Below the pieces are notes generated by a model. That model was not told the origin of the DNA. It made no database searches and was given only the letters and a program-made list of their open reading frames with translations. DNA of 51,173 nt from CAZKNF01 sp964554105 (GTDB lineage: Bacteria; Bacteroidota; Rhodothermia; Rhodothermales; VXPQ01). The position numbers and the translations under genes are program-made. The stretch covers positions 1-51,173 of the forward strand of contig CAZKNF010000019.1 in NCBI GenBank assembly GCA_964554105.1, read 5' to 3'. Below, one piece after another: positions 45,480-51,173 of this stretch (the stretch's first letter is position 1; each line of letters opens with the position of its first letter).

Positions 45480-45887
45480 GAAGTAATTTCCTACTTTGGT
45501 TGATTAGTAAATCGCGGATTGGCCGCACCGGAAACCCGGCACGATGTCGTTCGCGATATTCGCCAACTGTCCACGGCACTCTACACCCATCGGCTATGCA
45601 CCGTTCATTGTCCAGATGGGAATACGGATATGCATAGCACGATCTTTACTGGTGTTACAAAACTCCAAAATGCGCTAATCTACGGAAATCAGTGAAGGCC
45701 TCGAGGTATAGAAGTGATGCTCGTGGGCCGTTTGCCTCGTCTGATGGCGCCAAGCGCGTCCCCACGTCACTACAATACAGGATCCATGGCGTGTTTTTTA
45801 GAGCACCAAAGACATCGTGGCATCAAGCTTGACTAAACCTAAGGCGAATTGAATTCGAAGAATTCCTCAACAGGAGGTTCATACATC
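45480..45887. other. Divergent intergenic region before the OmpA-type gene
   Basis: About 410 bases without a gene. An inverted repeat, GCTATGCA at 45593-45600 and TGCATAGC at 45631-45638, is the clearest structure. A GAATTC-GAA-GAATTC symmetric run lies just upstream of the ribosome site of the next gene. I see no definite promoter. Confidence 0.5.
45872..45877 (+). promoter_or_regulatory. Strong Shine-Dalgarno site deciding the OmpA-type start
   Basis: A perfect AGGAGG lies ten bases before the ATG at 45888. Most genes in this window lack such a site. It rules out the ATG-led extension at 45849 as the start. Confidence 0.8.
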
Positions 45888-46568
45888 ATGATACAACGAA
45901 TCTACAACCGCGGCGCAGTGCTGACACTAGTCGGCATCCTTGGGATAAGCATGAGTATCGTCGGCTGTTCAAACCTGAGCAGGACCGAGCAAGGTGCCGC
46001 AGTCGGCGCGGGCGCAGGCGCCGTAATCGGTGGTGCCGTAGGTGCCAAGTACGGTGGAACGGCTAAAGGTGCTATCATCGGCGCCGCCGTCGGCGGGACG
46101 GCCGGAGCGGTCATTGGCCAGCAGATGGACCGCCAGGCCGAGGAACTCGAAGAGGATCTCGACGGGGCCGAAGTGGATCGTGTCGGGGAAGGTATCGCCG
46201 TGAAATTCGATAATAGCCTCCTGTTCGATTTCGACTCGGCGCAACTACGCTCGATGGCTCGCAATGAGCTCTCGTCGCTCGCCTCTAACCTACAGGAGTA
46301 CCCTAACACCGATCTAGTGATCGTAGGCCATACGGACGCTGTCGGATCCGATGAGTACAATATGGAGTTGTCGCAGCGGCGGGCAGAAGCTGCTCGCGGG
46401 GAGTTGATCGCGGAAGGTGTAGCGCCGAACCGCATCACCACCGTGGGTAAGGGTGAGGCAGAGCCGATCGCGTCCAATGATACCGATACCGGTCGACAGC
46501 AAAACCGGCGCGTCGAGGTCGCTATCTACGCGAACGAAGAGTTTCAAGAAGAGGCGGCAAGCAACTAG
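45888..46568 (+). CDS. OmpA-type outer-membrane lipoprotein with glycine-zipper segment
   Basis: 226 residues. A signal peptide ends in a lipobox (SMSIVGCSN). A Gly/Ala-rich segment with regular GxxxG spacing (AAVGAGAGAVIGGAVGA, AIIGAAVGGTAGAVIG) follows, then an OmpA-like peptidoglycan-binding domain. Marks are LLFDFDSAQLR, VIVGHTDAVGSDEYNMELSQRRAEA and NRRVEVAI. It probably anchors the outer membrane to peptidoglycan. Similar YiaD-type proteins are stress-linked. It has its own terminator (46595-46630) and strong ribosome site, so it is a single-gene, probably well-expressed unit. Confidence 0.9.
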   Translation: MIQRIYNRGAVLTLVGILGISMSIVGCSNLSRTEQGAAVGAGAGAVIGGAVGAKYGGTAKGAIIGAAVGGTAGAVIGQQMDRQAEELEEDLDGAEVDRVGEGIAVKFDNSLLFDFDSAQLRSMARNELSSLASNLQEYPNTDLVIVGHTDAVGSDEYNMELSQRRAEAARGELIAEGVAPNRITTVGKGEAEPIASNDTDTGRQQNRRVEVAIYANEEFQEEAASN

Positions 46569-46594
46569 TTTCCGCAGGTTGCCATCCGCAATAG

Positions 46595-46630
46595 ACCGCC
46601 CGAGGATCGACGATCCCGGGCGGTTTTTTT
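46595..46630 (+). terminator. Intrinsic terminator after the OmpA-type gene
   Basis: A stem of eight base pairs (ACCGCCCG/CGGGCGGT) with an inner GGAT/ATCC arm is followed by seven T. A convincing rho-independent terminator on the plus strand. Confidence 0.92.
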
Positions 46631-46810
46631 GTGTAGGTGCGCTGTAGACTTCGTTTCGAGGAACGTCCTCCAGGCAGATTCTTATTTTAATGCTTCGTAG
46701 CATAGTGGATATGGCTCCGCGGCGGCGTAAATATTCTACGGTCGCCACCTGCGGGCCCATGTGTCCATTCACGCGGGTTTCACATCCAAATAACTGCGAT
46801 CCGACACGCT

Positions 46811-47716
46811 ATGAAGCTATCTGATGATCATCCGAAACCTGGACGCGAAAGCTCTGAGGAATCGGATGCACCGGATTCGAGTCGTCGGAAGCCCAGACGT
46901 GGCGGCAGCGGGCGCCCCGAAGATGAGGCCGAACAGAATTCGTCACGGCGCCGGGAAGGACCGCCCGCAGAAGCGGCACGTGCACCCGTCGGAGGTCAGG
47001 ATTTCCGGCCTGCTGGAGGCACACACAGCCCGATGTCGGAAGGAGAGGTCCATACGTGGCATCAGATCCACACCCGGGATATGTGGCGCATCTTCCGAAT
47101 CATGTCGGAGTTTGTGGATGGATTTGATAAGCTCTCTAGACTGGGGCCCTGTGTGTCGGTATTCGGCTCATCTCGCACGGAGCCCGGCAGTCCGTACTAT
47201 GAACTCGGCGTGGACATCGGTCGGCTGCTGGTAGAGCATGAGTATGGCGTAATTACGGGAGGCGGCCCTGGAATTATGGAAGCGGCCAACAAGGGCGCAC
47301 GAGAAGGCGGGGGAATGTCCATAGGGCTAAATATTGTAGTACCACACGAGCAGGAGGGAAATCCGTTTGTAGACCGGGATAAATCTATAGACTTCAATTT
47401 CTTCTTCGTACGGAAGGTCATGTTCGTCAAGTATGCTATGGGTTTCATTGTCCTGCCCGGCGGTTTTGGTACCCTGGATGAGCTTTTCGAGGCACTTACA
47501 CTTATCCAGACGGGCAAATCCACGCGGTTTCCTGTAGTGCTCGTCGGTAAAGATTTTTGGGATGGATTGGTCGAGTGGCTTGCTGATTCGGTTCTGGGCG
47601 CCGGGAACATCTCGACGGATGATCCAGATTTATTTAGTGTGACAGATGATCCCCTAGAAGCTGTCCAGATTATCGACGCGTTCTACCGGGAGCATGCAAT
47701 GGTTCCGAATTTCTAG
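46811..47716 (+). CDS. LOG-family Rossmann protein (TIGR00730 type)
   Basis: 301 residues. The body has the GGGPGIMEAANKGA and PGGFGTLDELFE motifs of LOG-family nucleoside 5'-monophosphate phosphoribohydrolases, which split a nucleotide into ribose 5-phosphate and the base (cytokinin riboside in plants). It could instead be a related lysine decarboxylase-like member of the superfamily with no known substrate. The first 85 residues are a charged, Arg/Glu/Ser/Pro-rich extension, absent from most members and likely disordered. It follows the OmpA terminator with 180 bases between. Confidence 0.8.
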   Translation: MKLSDDHPKPGRESSEESDAPDSSRRKPRRGGSGRPEDEAEQNSSRRREGPPAEAARAPVGGQDFRPAGGTHSPMSEGEVHTWHQIHTRDMWRIFRIMSEFVDGFDKLSRLGPCVSVFGSSRTEPGSPYYELGVDIGRLLVEHEYGVITGGGPGIMEAANKGAREGGGMSIGLNIVVPHEQEGNPFVDRDKSIDFNFFFVRKVMFVKYAMGFIVLPGGFGTLDELFEALTLIQTGKSTRFPVVLVGKDFWDGLVEWLADSVLGAGNISTDDPDLFSVTDDPLEAVQIIDAFYREHAMVPNF

Positions 47717-48005
47717 CCAAGCTCCATTTTTTGGACGGCGCACATGCAGGGCTGTACTTTGGACATCGCCCTATGGCGACGTACCAACTCATACAAAGTG
47801 GTGTCACTAGGGTACAGTTAACGTGTACACAAGCATACAACCGGGAGGAAAAGCGCAAAGCGCCCGTATTTCGGAACCGGCCGTAAAATCCCGGTGTAAA
47901 TCCAGTAATCGGACATTCAGACGCGCCGCTTCGGCCGCTCACTGATTTTCTTGGTATGATCGACGTGCTTGGCATGGTTGTCGCGTCAGTAACCTGCGAA
48001 GACGT

Positions 48006-48060
48006 GCACCTAAAGTCCTATGACATAGATATTTGTAGATAGCACTTTATATATCCAACA
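48006..48060 (+). repeat. 55-base direct repeat, copy 1, ends at the N gap
   Basis: The 55 bases ending directly at the first N are identical to the 55 bases that start directly after the last N (48161-48215). The exact length and exact abutment suggest overlapping contig ends, with k=55 a common assembler value. A real repeat is the alternative. Confidence 0.9.
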
Positions 48061-48160
48061 NNNNNNNNNNNNNNNNNNNNNNNNNNNNNNNNNNNNNNNN
48101 NNNNNNNNNNNNNNNNNNNNNNNNNNNNNNNNNNNNNNNNNNNNNNNNNNNNNNNNNNNN
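48061..48160. other. Assembly gap of exactly 100 N bordered by a direct repeat
   Basis: A placeholder gap of 100 N. The 55-base direct repeat on both sides makes it possible that the real gap is zero or negative, that is, that the two contigs simply overlap. Confidence 0.99.
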
Positions 48161-48215
48161 GCACCTAAAGTCCTATGACATAGATATTTGTAGATAGCAC
48201 TTTATATATCCAACA
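48161..48215 (+). repeat. 55-base direct repeat, copy 2, starts after the N gap
   Basis: Identical to 48006-48060. It lies just before the ribosome site of the TPR gene and is relatively A/T-rich (TTTATATATCC), so it probably includes promoter sequence. Confidence 0.9.
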
Positions 48216-48245
48216 GCGCCCAGAGGTAGAACCAAGGAGATGACC

Positions 48246-49097
48246 GTGAACACAATGATTAGCAAACTATGTAACTCGTTGCCGCTCGCAGTACTGCTGG
48301 CGTTCCTAATAGGTGGCATCAACCCCGCTCCTGCGCTGGCCCAGGAGTATAAGGAGACGTACAATACCGCTATTGAAGCTGCCAAGGCCAAGGACTACGA
48401 AACGGCTTATGCGGAATTTACCACGGCAGCCTCGCTGGCGAGCGAAGCCGGCGACAACGACATTGCTCAGCGTGCGCGCAAAGTCGCAGCCCAGATCGAC
48501 TACAACACCGGCAAGCAGCTCGTTGCAAACGAGGACTTTGCGGCGGGTCTGGAACGCTTCGAGCAAGGTATCGAACTGTTTCCGCAATACGCTAAGAACT
48601 ACACGGGTAAGGCCCTTGCGCTCAAGAAGCTAGAGCGTAACGAAGAGGCTATACAGGCGTATCAGGATTTAATCGATTACGGCAACGAAAACAGTGACTC
48701 CCAGGCGATTCGTGAGGGTGAGAGCGGTATTCGCGATCATTATATTTACCTGGCCTCATCAGCTCTCGGCCGTAGTTCGGAGCCGTCTGCAAGCGACGCG
48801 CGAGAAGCGATCGGTTACCTAGAGGACCTGCAAGAATACCTCGACGCCGATGCTGATGTTTACTTCTATATGGCGGCCGCGAATAACGCGCTGGGCAATT
48901 ACGACGAGGCCGTTCAGTATGCCGACCAGGCCCTCGAAATGCACTCGGGAAGCCGATCGGATGCTGCAAAGATCCACTTTGTAAAGGGAGAGGCGCTAAT
49001 GTACAATGGCAATACGGCCGCGGCGAAGGAGTCCTTCCAGAATGCGACGTTTGGCAGTTACAGAAGTCTCGCCGAACATTATCTCGAAACGCTCTAG
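48246..49097 (+). CDS. Exported TPR protein
   Basis: 283 residues from a GTG. A signal peptide (PLAVLLAFLIGGINPAPALAQEY) precedes several TPR-like helical pairs (YNTAIEAAKAKDYETAYAEF, LERFEQGIELFPQYAKNYTGKALALKKL, NNALGNYDEAVQYADQALEM), indicating a periplasmic protein-binding scaffold. An AAGGAG at 48234-48239 is six bases before GTG 48246. It is too close to the ATG at 48240, so I prefer the GTG; ATG 48255 is also possible. The partner is unknown. A strong terminator follows. Confidence 0.8.
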   Translation: MNTMISKLCNSLPLAVLLAFLIGGINPAPALAQEYKETYNTAIEAAKAKDYETAYAEFTTAASLASEAGDNDIAQRARKVAAQIDYNTGKQLVANEDFAAGLERFEQGIELFPQYAKNYTGKALALKKLERNEEAIQAYQDLIDYGNENSDSQAIREGESGIRDHYIYLASSALGRSSEPSASDAREAIGYLEDLQEYLDADADVYFYMAAANNALGNYDEAVQYADQALEMHSGSRSDAAKIHFVKGEALMYNGNTAAAKESFQNATFGSYRSLAEHYLETL

Positions 49098-49128
49098 CAA
49101 TTAGAGCAACATCGTAAAAAGTAGATGT

Positions 49129-49173
49129 AAAGAGCCCGTGCTTCCAAGAAGGAGCACGGGCTCTTTATTTATT
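49129..49173 (+). terminator. Intrinsic terminator between the TPR gene and the small minus-strand gene
   Basis: A stem of 14 base pairs (AAAGAGCCCGTGCT/AGCACGGGCTCTTT) with a 10-base loop is followed by an A/T tail. It can act in both directions because the minus-strand flank is also A/T-rich. Confidence 0.88.
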
Positions 49174-49202
49174 ATCACTTCACGTGTCTGCTAATCGACT
49201 AT

Positions 49203-49514
49203 CTAATCTTCAGGCGTTATCAGCACGAACGCCATGTATTCATCTCCATCAACCTTGGAGGATTTGACCGTGTATTTGTCGCCAAAGCGCCGGCGAAGAT
49301 AACCGCGGAGCCCACCTACCTCATTCTTGCCCAGTTTAACTTTCAATACCTTATCGCCGGTGATATTCTGCGCAGCATCGGCGAGAGGCTCATACTTGGA
49401 CGAACGCCCCCCTTTCCCACTCCGCAATTCCGAAAGTTCCTCCTGAGCCTGATCTTCAGAAATGACTTCAAACTTGAAGATGCCTGCCTTCTTGGATCCG
49501 GACCGTTTTGCCAT
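49203..49514 (-). CDS. Small basic protein of unknown function
   Basis: 103 residues. The start is Lys-rich (MAKRSGSKKAGIFKFEV). The rest is mixed alpha/beta with SKYEPLADAAQNI, KLGKNEVGGLRGYLRRRFGDKYTVKSSKVD and a hydrophobic end EYMAFVLI. I do not recognise a family. The Arg/Lys clusters suggest nucleic-acid binding, which is only a guess. An AGGAG six bases before the ATG (minus strand) supports a real gene. Confidence 0.65.
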   Translation of the reverse strand: MAKRSGSKKAGIFKFEVISEDQAQEELSELRSGKGGRSSKYEPLADAAQNITGDKVLKVKLGKNEVGGLRGYLRRRFGDKYTVKSSKVDGDEYMAFVLITPED

Positions 49515-50085
49515 CTTGCTCTCCTATAAAATATCGAATGAATGTCAACTCCATCTGATGTCGTACGTTCGTGCGACAGAATCAGCATAATAATACGAAA
49601 TACCGGCACATACCTTCCATGATAATACCACGTAAGATTATGACGATCTCGATCCGAGACTCATTTCGTACCGATTTTCAATGATTAATGCATCCTGTCA
49701 TGTTGTCGATACCTATGTACCTATAGTAACACCTTGCAACGTGAACAAAAGCGTGCAATTCGGCAGTTACGAAAATGAGCTACGTTGTTGCGCAAGTCGC
49801 TTCGGCGCCAAATCACCGCCAGCTGTATGTCAGCCGTGAGGACACGTCTGTATAGTGCACGCGACCGCTGTATACTTCGACACGGCTACGAGTAATCCAG
49901 CGCTCCCGTCGTTATTCGCCGGTGAACGGTCACCCGCTCGGACTATGATCAGGCGAACCTTGCCGGAAGTGTGGAATTCGAGAAGATGTTCTAATCACGT
50001 CTGAACGAAGAAGTGTTTTGCCGATAAAATCAACGTTCTAGCAATCGCCAGGTTCGAGCAGGATTCAGCATGAAGAGTGTGTCCG
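49515..50085. other. Intergenic region before the second pyruvate kinase gene
   Basis: About 570 bases without a gene. It is more A/T-rich than the coding parts. An imperfect inverted pair, TTGCA (49734-49738) with TGCAA near 49753, and scattered A/T-rich stretches (such as TTGCCGATAAAAT near 50018) could hold promoter elements, but none is a clear match. A short tRNA-like GGTTCGAG near 50051 has no cloverleaf partner. Confidence 0.5.
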
Positions 50086-51173
50086 ATGAATCAGTCTAGA
50101 GACGCTGACAAAACGTCGAGCCCATTCCCAGAACACCTCGGTGAGGCTACTGGGCGATCAGAACCTGACCTTGTGGAGATGCTCGTGGAGCTCGATGGCA
50201 TCTTGGCCGCAGCTCGCGAACGCGAAGAGCAATCTACCGCACAGGTTGGAATGGCCCATTCTGAGTTCCAAAAGAGCGCCCGTAATCTCTTACACTATCT
50301 GGCTCTTCGAAATCGAGACATTCGCCCCCTCCAAGAACATCTTTCGCGGATGGGACTCTCGTCCCTCGGCAGAACCGAAGCTCATGTGCAAGCCAGCCTT
50401 ACAGCCGTTCGGAATGTTGTTGCACGTCTCGGTGGACAACCGGCTGTGCATGATGACCCGCCGCTCACATTCGAAAGCGGGTCGGAACTGCTCGTCAAAC
50501 ACACGAATGCTCTCTTTGGACCCGCGCCACCGACCCGCAGCGTCCGAATCATGGTCACACTTCCGAGTAACGCCGCCGACGACTATTCGATCGTCCGCGA
50601 TATGATAGCCGAAGGCATGGACTGCGCACGTATAAACTGCGCCCACGATGACCCGAGTGCCTGGATTCGTATGGCCGAGAACGTTCGTAGAGCGTCAGTG
50701 GAAACAGGGCGTATGTGCCGTGTCTTAATGGATCTGAACGGCCCGAAACTGCGCACCGGACCTCTCGAGCCGGGTCCCAGAGTCGTTCGCTGGAAACCGC
50801 ATCGCGATGCGCGCGGGCAAGTCACGGCGCCTGCGCGTATATGGCTTACGGCGAACCGTGCGTCAGCTTTAGGCCAGGCAAACGTGGACGCCGTGCTGCC
50901 GGTTGACGATGAGTGGCTTCATCATCTGAATCGAGGTGATCGGATTCAGCTTCGGGATGCGCGAGGCAAGAAGCGATCCCTCGATATTCTGGAAACTCAT
51001 GCCACTGGGTGCCTCGCCCTGAGTTATAAGACCGCCTACGTGGAAACTGGAAATCGGTTGGAGCTTCGCCGGAGCGGTCGCAGTGTCCACGGTGACGCTG
51101 CGTACGTGGGCGAACTTCCACCTGCCGAGTCCCATCTCCTCCTTCGAAGAGGTGAGACGCTCGTCATGCAGCG
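50086..51173 (+). CDS. Pyruvate kinase-like protein with N-terminal extension, 3' end outside the window
   Basis: 362 residues are visible and the gene runs off the window end. Residues 1-140 are a helical extension (LVEMLVELDGILAAARERE ... LHYLALRNRDIRPLQEHL), which ends in a segment (LSSLGRTEAHVQASL) typical of a long-form pyruvate kinase family. A pyruvate kinase barrel start follows (RIMVTLPSNAADDYSIVRDMI, AEGMDCARINCAHDD) with MDLNGPKLRTG, the ADP/PEP loop. The first part of the B domain is present. Catalytic residues that lie further downstream are not visible. It is a paralogue of the complete pyk at 10360-11787. Confidence 0.75.
   Translation, partial: MNQSRDADKTSSPFPEHLGEATGRSEPDLVEMLVELDGILAAAREREEQSTAQVGMAHSEFQKSARNLLHYLALRNRDIRPLQEHLSRMGLSSLGRTEAHVQASLTAVRNVVARLGGQPAVHDDPPLTFESGSELLVKHTNALFGPAPPTRSVRIMVTLPSNAADDYSIVRDMIAEGMDCARINCAHDDPSAWIRMAENVRRASVETGRMCRVLMDLNGPKLRTGPLEPGPRVVRWKPHRDARGQVTAPARIWLTANRASALGQANVDAVLPVDDEWLHHLNRGDRIQLRDARGKKRSLDILETHATGCLALSYKTAYVETGNRLELRRSGRSVHGDAAYVGELPPAESHLLLRRGETLVMQ

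Larger units (their letters stand above)
47717..48245. other. Intergenic region with an N gap before the TPR gene
   Basis: No gene is supportable. Low-scoring frames (such as 47670-47975 on the minus strand) show no domain. The section 48006-48060 is repeated exactly at 48161-48215 on the other side of the gap. The promoter of the TPR gene should lie in the second copy or the gap. Confidence 0.5.

Noticed and set aside
50051..50066. A GGTTCGAG string that looks like a tRNA T-loop
   Set aside because: No acceptor or D-arm partner sequences can be found around it, so there is no tRNA.
1..51173. CRISPR arrays, insertion sequences, integrases and prophage modules
   Set aside because: No regular repeat-spacer pattern, transposase or integrase motif or phage structural gene is visible. 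The DUF968-like gene alone is not enough to call a prophage.

Overview
The window looks like a chromosomal piece of a Bacteroidota-type bacterium, most likely Rhodothermota (the Salinibacter/Rhodothermus side). The supporting signs are a PorW/SprE-like TPR lipoprotein, DUF4783 and DUF4168 proteins, a fused CysN-CysC, a very large membrane histidine kinase, and a general lack of Shine-Dalgarno sequences before highly expressed genes. This placement is inferred from gene content, not from a marker phylogeny. The sequence is a draft scaffold: it has three runs of exactly 100 N, at 3646-3745, 7674-7773 and 48061-48160. Nearly all of it is ordinary housekeeping DNA. I saw no insertion sequence, prophage, CRISPR array, rRNA or tRNA.

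Layout. 1-3245 (minus strand) is the str operon: rpsL, rpsG, fusA and the first codons of tuf, preceded by a hairpin-rich leader and a sigma70-like promoter (about 3300-3525). 3891-13485 (minus) holds ftsH, a PorW/SprE-like lipoprotein, pyruvate kinase, an M50 protease with CBS domains, and hisI. 13704-18787 (plus) holds a SleB-like cell-wall hydrolase, yidD-moaB (overlapping by 4 bases), cysS, hemB and a HhH-GPD protein. 18778-21683 (minus) is a sigma54 two-component pair. 21949-24839 (plus) holds a DUF4168 protein with a strong terminator, a Tat-exported PhoX phosphatase and two small unknown membrane or secreted proteins. 24905-33470 (minus) is a run reading DUF4783, giant histidine kinase, tenA, trkA, trkH. 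33843-39700 (plus) holds a UDP-sugar decarboxylase and the sulfate-activation cluster cysD-cysNC-SLC13 permease. 39722-45479 holds a glyoxylate reductase-like dehydrogenase, a possible HNH-type protein (plus), mutS2 and a nucleotidyltransferase. 45888-51173 holds an OmpA-type lipoprotein, a LOG-family protein, a TPR protein, a small unknown basic protein and the start of a second, long-form pyruvate kinase.

How the genes fit together. Potassium uptake (trkA/trkH), sulfate activation with a probable sulfate permease, envelope functions (FtsH, YidD, PorW-like, OmpA-like, cell-wall hydrolase) and nucleotide-sugar genes suggest a free-living aerobe with a complex envelope. The items most worth a second look are the rpsL leader, the 55-base direct repeat that exactly borders the third N gap, the orphan DUF968-like protein at 41214, the HhH-GPD protein that lacks the usual catalytic Asp and Fe-S cluster, the second pyruvate kinase, and the permease next to cysD-cysNC. 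I did not find a convincing previously undescribed multi-gene system.
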